Positions 19,717 through 29,928 of a DNA stretch of 64,000 nt are shown here, piece after piece. Every line of letters starts with the position of its first letter. Positions within the stretch are counted from its first letter, which is position 1. The position numbers and the translations under genes are program-made. Location: assembly GCA_016197365.1 (NCBI GenBank), contig JACPVS010000010.1, forward strand, positions 62,001-126,000, read 5' to 3'. Origin of the DNA: Mycolicibacterium cosmeticum (GTDB taxonomy: Bacteria > Actinomycetota > Actinomycetes > Mycobacteriales > Mycobacteriaceae). The notes beneath the pieces are model-generated. The model made no database searches. It was not told the origin of the DNA and saw only the letters and a list, made by a program, of their open reading frames with translations.

Positions 19717-20916
19717 ATGACGAACCTGGACGGCGTCTTCCGCCGCGAATGGGGACCGACGGTGGCCGCACTGGCCCGCTGGTGCGGCGACCTCACCATC
19801 GCCGAGGATGCCGTCCAGGACGCGTTCACCGAAGCATTGCATGCCTGGGCCGACGGGCCCCCGGCCAACCCCGGCGGCTGGCTGATGACCGTCGCACGCA
19901 ATCGTGCCCTGGACCGGTTTCGGCGCGAATCCGCCCGCCCCGGAAAGGAACTCGCCGGGATGCCCACACCGACCGACGCACTTGTGCACCCCGTCCGCGA
20001 TGACGAACTGCGGATGATGTTCACCTGCGCACACCCCGCCCTGGACCCAGGGTCGCAGCTGGCCCTGACCTTGCGGCTGATCTCCGGGCTGACGGTGCCC
20101 GAGATCGCCCGGGCGCTCATGCAGTCCGAAGCCGCTGTCGGACAACGGATCACCCGCGCCAAGAACAAGATCCGGCACGCCAACATCCCGTTGCGGGTGC
20201 CACCGGCCGAACTGCTCGGCGAACGGACACCGCACGTGCTGGCCTGCGTGCACTCGGTGTTCACCGAGGGGTACTGGTCCACCGGCGGACCGTCGGCCAT
20301 CCGTGATGACCTGTGCGACGAGGGTGTGCGCCTGGCCGGCGAACTGTGCGCATTGATGCCGACGGCACGCGACGCACACGCCCTGGCCGCGCTGACCCTG
20401 CTGCACGACTCCCGGCGCGACACCAGGGTGGACGCCGACGCCGTCCTGACACCCCTGGAGGAACAGGACCGCAGCCGGTGGGACCGCACCCGGATCGCCC
20501 GCGGGCTGGACCGGCTGACCCTGGCGGCCGGCGCGCACGGACCGTATCTGCCCCAGGCGGTGATCGCGGCCGTCCACGCCACGGCCCCGCATTGGGCGGC
20601 CACGGATTGGTCGACCATCTGCTCGGCCTACGACCGACTCGTCGCGCTCACCGATTCGCCGATGGCCCGCGCCAACCGGGCGCTGGCGCTGGGTTTCCGC
20701 GACGGCTTCGACGCCGGTCTCGCCGCGCTCGACGAGGTGGCCGATGATCCCCGCCTTGCGCGGTCCAGCGTGTACGCCTCGATCCGGGCCGACCTGCTGC
20801 GCCGGTCCGGCCGGCTGCCCGAGGCGGCGCAGTGGTATCGAGTCGCCTTGGACCGCAACGCCTCCGACCCGGCCCGTCAATTTCTCCGCCGGCGGCTGAA
20901 CGAGTGCGGGCACTGA
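19717..20916 (+). CDS. ECF42-like extracytoplasmic-function sigma factor
   Basis: 399 aa. Region 2 is near the N-terminus (AEDAVQDAFTEALHAWADGP, then NPGGWLMTVARNRALDRFR). Region 4 lies at about 105-160 (LTVPEIARALMQSEAAVGQR). A long alpha-helical C-terminal domain (about 180-399) ends in repeat-like helices (RADLLRRSGRLPEAAQWYR). That extension and the adjacent DGPF protein place it in the ECF42 group, which lacks a classical anti-sigma factor and is thought to be controlled through the C-terminal domain. No anti-sigma gene is visible. Confidence 0.92.
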   Translation: MTNLDGVFRREWGPTVAALARWCGDLTIAEDAVQDAFTEALHAWADGPPANPGGWLMTVARNRALDRFRRESARPGKELAGMPTPTDALVHPVRDDELRMMFTCAHPALDPGSQLALTLRLISGLTVPEIARALMQSEAAVGQRITRAKNKIRHANIPLRVPPAELLGERTPHVLACVHSVFTEGYWSTGGPSAIRDDLCDEGVRLAGELCALMPTARDAHALAALTLLHDSRRDTRVDADAVLTPLEEQDRSRWDRTRIARGLDRLTLAAGAHGPYLPQAVIAAVHATAPHWAATDWSTICSAYDRLVALTDSPMARANRALALGFRDGFDAGLAALDEVADDPRLARSSVYASIRADLLRRSGRLPEAAQWYRVALDRNASDPARQFLRRRLNECGH

Positions 20917-20972
20917 CAGGCATCCTCGGTCGGCGCGAGCGGGGCGGACCATCGTAAGATCGAGGCATCGAC

Positions 20973-21914
20973 ATGTCCGGCTGGGGCCGAGCTCTGACCC
21001 GCTCCGCCGGGGTGGCCGCCTTCATGATCGCCGCCGGCGCGTTGGCCGCACGCTTCGTTCCCATCGTCAACCACGTCGTGCTGGGCCTCGCGGTGCCGGC
21101 GCCCTACCTGATGTGCGGCGCGTTGCTCGCCGCGATACTGGCGGTGTGGGCGCGTGCGTGGAAGCTGACGGCGGTCTCGCTGGTGCTGACCGTTGCCGTC
21201 GTCGCCGTCCAGCTGCCGTGGTACCGAGCCGACCCGAGGCCCGACGGGGTCACGGTGCGCATCGTCACGGCCAACGTGAAGTACAGCCACGTCCCGCCGT
21301 CCGACATGGTCCGGCTAGCCGAAGATCACGCCGATATCGTTATGGTGCAAGAACTTACGCCGGGACTGGCAGAGGCGATGTCCACCGGGCTGGCCCGCGA
21401 TTTTCCGTATCGCGCCGTGCGGGCCAGGGAGGGCGCGGCCGGAGTCGGCCTGTGGAGCCGCTACCCGATCACCGGCTGGACGACCGACGAGGCCTTCACC
21501 CAGGGCTTCGTCGCCGCGCACGTGCAACTGCCGAGCGGTCGGCCGTTGGTCGCCGTCTCAGCCCACCTGATGGCACCGTGGCCCGAACCCTCCTCGGATT
21601 GGCGCGGTGACATGGCCCGCCTGGACAAGGCCTTGCAACAGCTGCCCGGTGACAAGCCGGTGATTCTCGGCGGCGACCTCAACGCGACGCCCGATCTACG
21701 GGAATTCCGCGCGTTGCTGCACAACGGGTTTCACGACGGCGCCGCTCAAGCCGGGGCCGGCATCACCCGTACGTATCCCGCCGACAGCACCGTCCCGCCG
21801 CTCATCGCCATCGATCACGTTCTCACCCGGGGCGCGACGGTGACGGCCATGACGACACTGAGCCTGCCCGAATCCGACCACCGGGCCCTGGCCGCCACCG
21901 TCGTTCTGCCCTAG
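20973..21914 (+). CDS. Membrane-anchored endonuclease/exonuclease/phosphatase-family protein
   Basis: 313 aa. Two or three N-terminal transmembrane helices (residues about 10-90) precede an extracytoplasmic EEP domain. The motifs are TANVKYSH (start of domain), the metal-binding Glu in MVQELT, GGDLNATPD near 215, and SDHRALAATV at the C-terminus. The fold hydrolyses phosphodiesters in nucleic acids, sphingomyelin or phosphoinositides; with this topology a surface nuclease or lipid phosphodiesterase is likely. Downstream genes on the same strand are concerned with envelope acylation. Confidence 0.88.
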   Translation: MSGWGRALTRSAGVAAFMIAAGALAARFVPIVNHVVLGLAVPAPYLMCGALLAAILAVWARAWKLTAVSLVLTVAVVAVQLPWYRADPRPDGVTVRIVTANVKYSHVPPSDMVRLAEDHADIVMVQELTPGLAEAMSTGLARDFPYRAVRAREGAAGVGLWSRYPITGWTTDEAFTQGFVAAHVQLPSGRPLVAVSAHLMAPWPEPSSDWRGDMARLDKALQQLPGDKPVILGGDLNATPDLREFRALLHNGFHDGAAQAGAGITRTYPADSTVPPLIAIDHVLTRGATVTAMTTLSLPESDHRALAATVVLP

Positions 21915-22042
21915 ACGCCGGCTAGCAAATTTAGCAAACTTTCTCCTCCGTCACTCACACAGCGCGTCGAACCCACAGCTGTTACGGTGGCCACACTCAG
22001 ATCTGCGTCTAATTCGCAGGTTGCAGGTTCACGGGGGTGGAC

Positions 22043-23335
22043 ATGGAGAGTGCACGATCGGGTGGCCACGTAGACGCGATTGGACCCGAACATGTTGCGT
22101 TAGGAAATTTTCTCCCTCCCTCCGGCGCAGCTCCGCCCCCCGTCGCCGAGCCGCGTAGAACCGCGTTTCGGCCCGACATCGAAGGCATGCGAGCCATCGC
22201 AGTGGGGCTGGTTCTGCTCTTCCACGCCTACGGTCATCCGTTCACCGGCGGATACATCGGAGTGGACGTCTTCTTCGTCATCTCCGGCTTTCTGATCACC
22301 GGACTGCTGCTCAACGAACAGACCCGAGACGGTCGCGTATCGATCGGCAAGTTCTATGCGCGACGCGTCCGGCGCATCCTGCCCGCGTCGACGCTGGTGG
22401 TGCTCGCGACGGTGTTCGCCACCTACCTGTGGCTCGGCTTCATCACCGGTAATGCGGCCGCCAACGACGCCAAATGGACGGCGGTATTCGCCGCCAACTT
22501 CCGGTTCGCGGTGCTCGGCACCGATTACCTCGGCTCCCAACTGCCGCCGTCACCTCTGCAGCACATGTGGTCACTGGGTGTCGAAGAGCAGTTCTACGTG
22601 GTGTGGCCGGGCCTGTTCCTGTTGCTGGCATTGATGTTTCGCGGATCGCGGCATCGCACCGCACTGGCCTGTGCACTGCTGGTGATCATCGCCGCGTCGT
22701 TCACCTGGTCCGTCGTGCAGACATCGGACAACCAGACCTGGGCCTATTTCTCACCGTTCACCCGGGCATGGGAGTTGGGCCTGGGCGCACTGCTGGCGGT
22801 GCTGACGCCGGCCATCGCCCGACTGCGCCCCGGCTGGCTGCCGCAGCTGGCCGCGCTCGCCGGGCTGGGCGGCATCGTTGCCAGCGCCCTGATCCTGACC
22901 ACTGCGACACACTTCCCGGGTTGGGCCGTGGCGTTCCCCGTCCTGAGCACCGGTCTTCTCATCGCGGCGGGCTGCGCGACCCACCACACCCTGGTCGGTC
23001 GCATCCTGGCGGTTCGGCCGATGCAGTGGCTCGGCGCACGGTCCTATTCGCTGTACCTGTGGCACTGGCCGCTGCTGGTCATTCCGGCGCAGTACGTCGC
23101 GCACGATCTGAGTGCGTGGGAGGCCACCGGCTGGTTGGCAATCGCGGTGGCGGCTTCGGCGTTGTCCTATCGGTTCGTCGAGAACCCCATTCGACGGTCG
23201 CGTTTCCTGGCGCCGAGAAACGGTCTCACCCTGCTGTTCGGCGCAGCCATGATCGTCACCACCATCGTGGTCGCCTGGTACCAGATCGGCACACACTACG
23301 GCTCGTGGAACGTCCTGGAATTCGGGTCGTTTTGA
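22043..23335 (+). CDS. Acyltransferase-3 (OafA-like) integral membrane protein
   Basis: 430 aa with about ten transmembrane helices. The AT3 signature FRPDIEGMRAIAVGLVLLFHAY starts near residue 34 and is followed by GGYIGVDVFFVISGFLI. It should transfer acyl groups from a cytoplasmic donor across the membrane to an envelope sugar. Many relatives carry a C-terminal SGNH domain; this protein stops right after the AT3 part (ending NVLEFGSF), and an SGNH-domain lipoprotein is encoded separately 0.8 kb downstream. A GTG two codons upstream (22037) is an alternative start. Confidence 0.9.
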   Translation: MESARSGGHVDAIGPEHVALGNFLPPSGAAPPPVAEPRRTAFRPDIEGMRAIAVGLVLLFHAYGHPFTGGYIGVDVFFVISGFLITGLLLNEQTRDGRVSIGKFYARRVRRILPASTLVVLATVFATYLWLGFITGNAAANDAKWTAVFAANFRFAVLGTDYLGSQLPPSPLQHMWSLGVEEQFYVVWPGLFLLLALMFRGSRHRTALACALLVIIAASFTWSVVQTSDNQTWAYFSPFTRAWELGLGALLAVLTPAIARLRPGWLPQLAALAGLGGIVASALILTTATHFPGWAVAFPVLSTGLLIAAGCATHHTLVGRILAVRPMQWLGARSYSLYLWHWPLLVIPAQYVAHDLSAWEATGWLAIAVAASALSYRFVENPIRRSRFLAPRNGLTLLFGAAMIVTTIVVAWYQIGTHYGSWNVLEFGSF

Positions 23336-23348
23336 CAGTCCAGCAAAC

Positions 23349-24002
23349 TCACGCACCTGACAGCGCCGAGACGACGCGGTCCGCGATGGCGCTGTGCCCG
23401 GCGTCGTTGACATGCAACCCGTCGGCGTCGAACTCATCGGGCCGCAACACGTACGTCGGCGAGATGAGCGAGACGTATTCGGCGCCGACTTCGTCGGCCG
23501 CGTCTCGGACCGCGCCATCGAGGGCAACCAGGTCCGGGGTGATCTGGTCGAGAAAAGTGGGCCCGACGGCGACGATCCGGGCCTGCGGCAGATCCTCGCG
23601 GAGCCGGCGGTAGGTCTGATGAACCGCGTCCACGACGGCTTCCCTGTCCGCGGCGATGTCGCGGCGATCGTTGACGCCCCCCGCTACCACGACGACATCC
23701 GGTGCGGCAGCGGTGATTTCATCGATCCGGTAGCGGTAGGCCTTCCCCTTGTCCGAATACGTGAAGTAACCCGTACCGCCCACCCCGAAATTCTTCTCCA
23801 CCCAGCCCATCCGCTGCGCGACCTGCGTCGACCACCGTCGGCCGCGGTCTGGGATGCCCCATCCCCAGGTGTACGAGTCCCCGAGGAACGCCGCCACCGG
23901 CTGTGCGGCGTTAGCGGATCCAACCACCGGCGCGGGACCCGGCGCGGGCGCGCACGCGGCCGATACCACGACGGCCGCCAAGACCGCGAACACACGTCTC
24001 AT
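23349..24002 (-). CDS. SGNH/GDSL-hydrolase lipoprotein
   Basis: 217 aa. The signal peptide MRRVFAVLAAVVVSAACAP ends in a lipobox with the acylated Cys at about residue 17, so it should be anchored at the outer face of the membrane. GDSYTWGWG (block I, catalytic Ser) follows at about 41, the Gly/Asn blocks are FGVGGTGYFT and AGGVNDRRD, and the catalytic Asp-x2-His is DGLHVND near 195. It is an esterase or deacylase, plausibly acting on acylated sugars. It is antisense to, and nested between, the AT3 gene and the second SGNH gene. Confidence 0.9.
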   Translation of the reverse strand: MRRVFAVLAAVVVSAACAPAPGPAPVVGSANAAQPVAAFLGDSYTWGWGIPDRGRRWSTQVAQRMGWVEKNFGVGGTGYFTYSDKGKAYRYRIDEITAAAPDVVVVAGGVNDRRDIAADREAVVDAVHQTYRRLREDLPQARIVAVGPTFLDQITPDLVALDGAVRDAADEVGAEYVSLISPTYVLRPDEFDADGLHVNDAGHSAIADRVVSALSGA

Positions 24003-24100
24003 GCCCCCAGTGTGCTCGCTGAAGCCCGCACGGGCCAATCGAGCAAACACTCGATGTTTCGAAGTAACCGTTCCAGAATGCCTACCGAGGGGAGTTCGAG

Positions 24101-25087
24101 GTGAAGCGTCTCATTCCGATGTTCGTGATGGTCATGGTCGTCCTCACGTCGTGTGCGCTGCCGAACAGCAGCGCTCCGGAAACGACGTCCGCTGATGCAT
24201 CGGGTGCCGAGTCGGCGCCCCCGCCACCACCCGTCCCACTGGACAAGGTGCTGGCCGCCGTCGACGCCGCCCAGTCGGCTACCCAGCTGCCGGCCAGTGT
24301 GACCCCGGCGGTGCTGAGCAAGGTGCAGCGCTCCGACATCGGACTGTGGGGAATGCCGGACTGCAACCCGGAATACGGAACGACATCCCTCGACGATCTC
24401 GAGCCCTGCACGGTCGGAGATGCCGAGGGCGCAGAGACTTTGGTGGTGATCGGCGACTCGCAGGCCCTGCAGTGGTCCGGGAGTCTCGACTGGGTGGGCA
24501 AGCGCAATGGCTGGAAGGTCGTCGTCCTCGGCAAGGACAACTGCGGGCCGGCGACGCTGACCTACTACCAGTACCAACTGAAGCGTGACTTCACCGAATG
24601 TGACGAGTGGCAGAAATGGCGGATGGACCAGATCGGCGAACTCAAGCCGGCCGCCGTGCTGATGATCGGCTGGTACGGCGGCAACACCGGACCCGACCGC
24701 CCTTTCGGCCCGGATATCTGGCGTGATGCCCTGGTCGCCACTGTCAAGCAGCTGCCACCGGGGGTGAAAGCGGCGATGCTGACCAATCAGCCGCACATCA
24801 CGCTGAATCCGGGTGACTGCCTGGCCCGGAACACCAACGCCATCCAGAAGTGCAACGAGCCTGCCGCGGCAGTCGTCGACGCGGAGGGCACCGGCGCGTT
24901 CCGGGCCGCCGCAGAGGCCACCCAAGCCACGCTGATCGACGTCACCCCGTGGTTCTGCGGTGCGCAATCATGTCCCGTGGTGGTCGATCCCAACGTCGTC
25001 TACTCGGGTAAGTACCACATCACCCACGACTACGGCCACTTCCTGTCCGGCGTCGTCAGCGATGCGCTGCAACCGGTGATGGGATAG
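24101..25087 (+). CDS. SGNH-domain lipoprotein, AT3 partner type
   Basis: 328 aa. GTG start with GAGGGGAG upstream. The signal peptide with lipobox VVLTSCA gives a lipidated Cys near residue 18, followed by a Ser/Pro-rich linker. The SGNH domain starts LVVIGDSQALQW near 124. The C-terminal His block is HITHDYGHFLSG near 308, the form seen in the SGNH domains fused to OafA-type acyltransferases rather than in free GDSL esterases. Together with the stand-alone AT3 protein upstream it looks like a split AT3-SGNH enzyme. It ends at a terminator shared with rplA. Confidence 0.85.
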   Translation: MKRLIPMFVMVMVVLTSCALPNSSAPETTSADASGAESAPPPPPVPLDKVLAAVDAAQSATQLPASVTPAVLSKVQRSDIGLWGMPDCNPEYGTTSLDDLEPCTVGDAEGAETLVVIGDSQALQWSGSLDWVGKRNGWKVVVLGKDNCGPATLTYYQYQLKRDFTECDEWQKWRMDQIGELKPAAVLMIGWYGGNTGPDRPFGPDIWRDALVATVKQLPPGVKAAMLTNQPHITLNPGDCLARNTNAIQKCNEPAAAVVDAEGTGAFRAAAEATQATLIDVTPWFCGAQSCPVVVDPNVVYSGKYHITHDYGHFLSGVVSDALQPVMG

Positions 25088-25106
25088 CGACCCGCAGCCC
25101 GAAATG

Positions 25107-25144
25107 CCGAATGGCCGGCCATCTTTCGATGACCGGCCATTCGG
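25107..25144. terminator. Bidirectional terminator between the SGNH gene and rplA
   Basis: 12-bp stem CCGAATGGCCGG (25107-25118) with CCGGCCATTCGG (25133-25144), and an inner CATC/GATG pairing. Genes converge from both sides. Confidence 0.8.
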
Positions 25145-25163
25145 AACAGCGTGTGGCGCAGGC

Positions 25164-25877
25164 TCAGACCTGCTCCTCCGTGAAGTTGCGGGTCACGGCC
25201 GGGTCCACGGGGATGCCGGGGCCGGTGGTGGTGGAGACGGTGATCTTCTTCAGGTAGCGGCCCTTGGAGGAGGACGGCTTGGCGCGAAGGATCTCGTCGA
25301 GCGCGGCCCCGTAGTTCTCGGCCAGCTTGGTGTCGTCGAAGGACGCCTTGCCGATGACGAAGTGCAGGTTGGCCTGCTTGTCGACGCGGAAGTTGATCTT
25401 GCCGCCCTTGATGTCGTTGACGGCCTTGGTGACGTCAGCGGTCACGGTGCCCGTCTTGGGGTTCGGCATCAGGCCACGCGGGCCCAGCACGCGGGCGATA
25501 CGACCGACCTTGGCCATCTGGTCGGGCGTGGCGATCGCGGCGTCGAAGTCCAGGAACCCACCCTGGATCTTCTCGATCAGGTCGTCGCTACCAACCACGT
25601 CCGCGCCGGCGGCCAGGGCCTGCTCGGCCTTCTCACCCACGGCGAACACCGCGACACGGGCCGTCTTACCGGTGCCGTGCGGAAGGTTCACGGTGCCACG
25701 GACCATCTGGTCGGCCTTGCGGGGATCGACGCCCAGCCGGATGGCGACCTCGACGGTCGCATCCTGCTTCTTGGACGAGGTCTCCCGGGCCAGGCGTGCG
25801 GCCTGCAGCGGGGAGTAGAGGTTGTTGCGATCCACCTTCTCGGCGGCTTCGCGATATGCCTTGCTGTTCTTGCTCAT
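25164..25877 (-). CDS. rplA: 50S ribosomal protein L1
   Basis: 237 aa L1, binding 23S rRNA at the E-site stalk and probably repressing its own operon. Conserved [10 protein letters not shown] near residue 140 and the two-domain layout are intact. It follows rplK by 66 bases in the secE-nusG-rplK-rplA order usual for bacteria and is followed by a strong hairpin. Confidence 0.98.
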   Translation of the reverse strand: MSKNSKAYREAAEKVDRNNLYSPLQAARLARETSSKKQDATVEVAIRLGVDPRKADQMVRGTVNLPHGTGKTARVAVFAVGEKAEQALAAGADVVGSDDLIEKIQGGFLDFDAAIATPDQMAKVGRIARVLGPRGLMPNPKTGTVTADVTKAVNDIKGGKINFRVDKQANLHFVIGKASFDDTKLAENYGAALDEILRAKPSSSKGRYLKKITVSTTTGPGIPVDPAVTRNFTEEQV

Positions 25878-25943
25878 TGTGATTCCAATCGTGTTACTGG
25901 ACGGTGGTTGGCGAGCCGAGCCGGCTCTCCCACCCGTTCTGAA

Positions 25944-26372
25944 TTATTCGACCGTTATACCCATGGAACGGGCAGTCCCGGCGATGATCTTCGCGGCTGC
26001 GTCGATGTCGTTGGCGTTGAGATCTTCCTTCTTGGTCTCGGCGATCTCACGCACCTGATCCCAGCTGACCTTGGCGACCTTGGTCTTGTGCGGCTCGCCG
26101 GAACCCTTCTGCACACCGGCAGCCTTGAGCAGCAACCGAGCGGCGGGCGGGGTCTTCAGAGCGAAGGTGAAGCTGCGGTCCTCGTAGACGGTGATCTCCA
26201 CGGGGATGACGTTGCCGCGCTGCGACTCGGTCGCGGCGTTGTACGCCTTGCAGAACTCCATGATGTTGACGCCGTGCTGACCGAGCGCCGGACCCACCGG
26301 CGGAGCAGGGTTGGCCTGCCCGGCCTGGATCTGAAGCTTGATGAGCCCGGTGACCTTTTTCTTCGGGGCCAT
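25944..26372 (-). CDS. rplK: 50S ribosomal protein L11
   Basis: 142 aa L11, part of the GTPase-associated centre and the binding site for thiopeptides. The N-terminal proline-rich loop [18 protein letters not shown] and the C-terminal rRNA-binding domain ending [11 protein letters not shown] are complete. It lies between nusG and rplA on the same strand. Confidence 0.98.
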   Translation of the reverse strand: MAPKKKVTGLIKLQIQAGQANPAPPVGPALGQHGVNIMEFCKAYNAATESQRGNVIPVEITVYEDRSFTFALKTPPAARLLLKAAGVQKGSGEPHKTKVAKVSWDQVREIAETKKEDLNANDIDAAAKIIAGTARSMGITVE

Positions 26373-26441
26373 GTTGTTCGGTGTTCCTTACTTTTCTTCC
26401 TGGAAGGGCGTGGGTTGCCCGTGTTGTTGAAAACTGAGTCG

Positions 26442-27752
<1,311 letters not shown>

Positions 27753-27809
27753 TCATCTGGTTCGGGTGGTCACCTACCAGTGTCCACACTCGTCGAGTAT
27801 TCAGTTGAG

Positions 27810-27882
<73 letters not shown>

Positions 27883-28003
27883 TTGGTCGCGGCCCTCACA
27901 CAGTTCGCGCGCTCTCCGACCGGCCGATTTCCGAACCGACGGACAGCGCGCTGATGTGGGAAAACCCCGAGGACCGAGTGTACATCGGCCCAAGTCTTAG
28001 TTA

Positions 28004-28516
28004 CTAATCCCCGACAGCCGCCGAACGTCGCACCTGACCGGTCTCCCGGTCGTACTGCATCGCCACCGAGTTGTCGCCTTCGTGGCCCATCAGCGTGGTG
28101 AACGCCTCCATGATGGTCACGCCGTCGTCGTCGGCAAGGATGTTGCGGGTGACGACGATGTCGGCACCGAACCGCTCGTCGATGGACTTGATTTCCAGGT
28201 GCGCGTGCAACCGGTCACCCACCCGGATGGGCCGGTGGTACACGAACCGCTGGTCCACCTGGATGATCTGCATGGTCTCGACGCCCACGTCGACATTGCG
28301 GAAGAAATCCTGCTGCACCAGCAGCGCGAGGATCGACGGGAACGTCGGGCCCGCCACCAGGGTGTCGTGACCGAGTTCCGCGGCGGCGGCTTCGCTCTGC
28401 GAGGCGGGATCATCGGACTTCACCGCGCGCGCGTACTGCTTGACCTGCTCACGGCCGACGACGAAGACCTCGGGGTACTTGTAGACCAGCCCCAGGATGT
28501 CAGGGTTGATGGCCAT
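28004..28516 (-). CDS. hadC: (3R)-hydroxyacyl-ACP dehydratase subunit HadC
   Basis: 170 aa, ortholog of Rv0637. It is a non-catalytic, substrate-binding subunit of the FAS-II HadBC dehydratase that elongates meromycolates. The single hot-dog fold starts MAINPDILGLVYKYPEVFVVGRE; the catalytic D-x4-H pair seen in HadB is absent, as expected. Its ATG is 3 bases after the hadB stop. HadAB/BC are the targets of thiacetazone and isoxyl. Confidence 0.96.
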   Translation of the reverse strand: MAINPDILGLVYKYPEVFVVGREQVKQYARAVKSDDPASQSEAAAAELGHDTLVAGPTFPSILALLVQQDFFRNVDVGVETMQIIQVDQRFVYHRPIRVGDRLHAHLEIKSIDERFGADIVVTRNILADDDGVTIMEAFTTLMGHEGDNSVAMQYDRETGQVRRSAAVGD

Positions 28517-28519
28517 CGA

Positions 28520-28948
28520 TCAGGCCAGCTTTGCAATGGCGATGGCCCGGCCGAAGATCTTCTTGCCACCGGTGGTCGCGGAGAGGGCGATGGTCACCGA
28601 CTTCGATTCCGGTTCGACGGACTTCACCCGGCCGTTGAAGACGATCTCGGCGCCCACACCGTCGTTGGGAACGGGGACGACGGCGGTGAAGCGGACGTTG
28701 TACTCGGTCACGGCGGCAGGATCGCCGACCCACGCGGTGACAAAGCCGCCACCCAGGCCCATGGTGAGCATGCCGTGCGCGATGGCGGTGTCGAGGCCGA
28801 CCTGCTTGGCGATCTCGTCGTCCCAGTGGATGGGGTTGAGGTCACCGGACACGCCCGCGTAGTTGACCAGGTCCTGACGGGTCAGTGGAATGACGCGCTC
28901 GGGCAACACGTCGCCGACGGTGACCGAACTGAACTCACGCAGTGCCAT
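28520..28948 (-). CDS. hadB: (3R)-hydroxyacyl-ACP dehydratase catalytic subunit HadB
   Basis: 142 aa, ortholog of Rv0636. The hydratase-2 catalytic motif is in YAGVSGDLNPIHWDDE (Asp and His, residues about 36-41), followed by AIAHGMLTMGLG. It pairs with HadA or HadC to dehydrate 3-hydroxyacyl-AcpM in mycolic-acid synthesis. The ATG at 28948 overlaps the hadA end by 14 bases. Confidence 0.97.
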   Translation of the reverse strand: MALREFSSVTVGDVLPERVIPLTRQDLVNYAGVSGDLNPIHWDDEIAKQVGLDTAIAHGMLTMGLGGGFVTAWVGDPAAVTEYNVRFTAVVPVPNDGVGAEIVFNGRVKSVEPESKSVTIALSATTGGKKIFGRAIAIAKLA

Positions 28949-29411
28949 CAGAAAAACCCTCTTCTCCGTCTCCCGCACGACCGGCGAGGGTCGTGTAGGC
29001 CTCCTGGACTACGTCACCATGCTCGTTGCTGATGACGTTCTTGGTGACGATGATGTCGGTGCCGTGGGCCTGTCGCACCGAGTCGACGTACACATCGCAG
29101 TAGAGCCGGTCGCCGGCTTTGATCGGCCTGACGAACTTCAGGGCCTGGTCCACCTGGACGATCTGGGCATCCTGAAGGCCGATGTTGGCATGGTCGAAGA
29201 ACGCGACCTGCGCCACGTACCCGAAGATGGAGATGAAGGTCAGCGGCGCCGGCAGTGAGTCATACCCGAGCTCGGCGGCGACGGCGTCATCGTGGAAGTA
29301 CGCGTCGTCGTTCTTGACCGCGAGGGCGTGCTCGCGGATCTTCTCCCGGCCGACCTCGTACGCATCGGGATACCGATAGTGCATCCCGACGATGTTCGAC
29401 GACAGAGCCAC
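28935..29411 (-). CDS. hadA: (3R)-hydroxyacyl-ACP dehydratase subunit HadA
   Basis: 158 aa, ortholog of Rv0635, first gene of the hadABC operon. The hot-dog fold without the catalytic pair begins MALSSNIVGMHYRYPDAYEVG and is similar in plan to HadC. HadAB acts on shorter meromycolate intermediates than HadBC. It lies 9 bases downstream of rpmG, so all four genes are probably one transcript. Confidence 0.96.
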   Translation of the reverse strand: MALSSNIVGMHYRYPDAYEVGREKIREHALAVKNDDAYFHDDAVAAELGYDSLPAPLTFISIFGYVAQVAFFDHANIGLQDAQIVQVDQALKFVRPIKAGDRLYCDVYVDSVRQAHGTDIIVTKNVISNEHGDVVQEAYTTLAGRAGDGEEGFSDGTA

Positions 29412-29420
29412 GACGAGAAG

Positions 29421-29588
29421 TTAGCGCGACTCTTTATGCGGCTGGTGGGTTCCGCAGTTGGGGCAGAACTTCTTGATCTCAAGACGGTCCGGGTCGTTGC
29501 GCCGGTTCTTCTTGGTGATGTAGTTGCGGTGCTTGCACACCTCGCAGGCCAAAGTGATCTTGGGCCGTACGTCGGTACTCGACGCCAC
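29421..29588 (-). CDS. rpmG: 50S ribosomal protein L33
   Basis: 55 aa. GTG start with GAGAGG upstream. Two CxxC pairs (CEVC and CPNC) mark the zinc-binding form of L33. It is the copy located beside hadABC, as in M. tuberculosis (rpmG2). Zinc-independent alternative copies exist elsewhere in many mycobacteria. Confidence 0.96.
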
Positions 29589-29612
29589 GTTGTTGCCTCT
29601 CGTAGTTCCTTG

Positions 29613-29686
29613 TAGCGGTGGGGAGGCTCGATCTCCCGACCTCACGATTATGAGTCGTGCGCTCTAACCAGCTGAGCTACACCGCC
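29613..29686 (-). tRNA. tRNA-Met (CAT), elongator type
   Basis: 74 bases, acceptor GGCGGTG with CACCGCT (terminal G-U), D-arm GCTC/GAGC, anticodon loop containing CAT, T-arm GGGAG/CTCCC. The initiator feature (mismatch at the first pair together with three G-C pairs in the anticodon stem) is not present. Confidence 0.93.
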
Positions 29687-29725
29687 CCGAATAGACGAAG
29701 GCGGCGATCCGCCTGGCGTCCACCG

Positions 29726-29798
29726 AGCCCCCTAACGGAATCGAACCGTTGACCTTTTCCTTACCATGGAAACGCTCTACCGACTGAGCTAAGGGGGC
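29726..29798 (-). tRNA. tRNA-Thr (GGT)
   Basis: 73 bases, acceptor GCCCCCT/AGGGGGC, anticodon stem TTTCC/GGAAA with loop ATGGTAA (anticodon GGT), T-loop TTCGATT. It is located 39 bases upstream of tRNA-Met on the same strand. Confidence 0.95.
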
Positions 29799-29928
29799 GT
29801 TGCACATCTTCGGCACTGCATCAGCCCTAGGGCCTTAAAGAGGGTACATTCCCGCGGATTGCGTTGCCAAAACGGCAGCGTAACCGGCTTCTCCGAGCTG
29901 GTCTGGAGCCCTCGCAGCGCCTCCGCGC

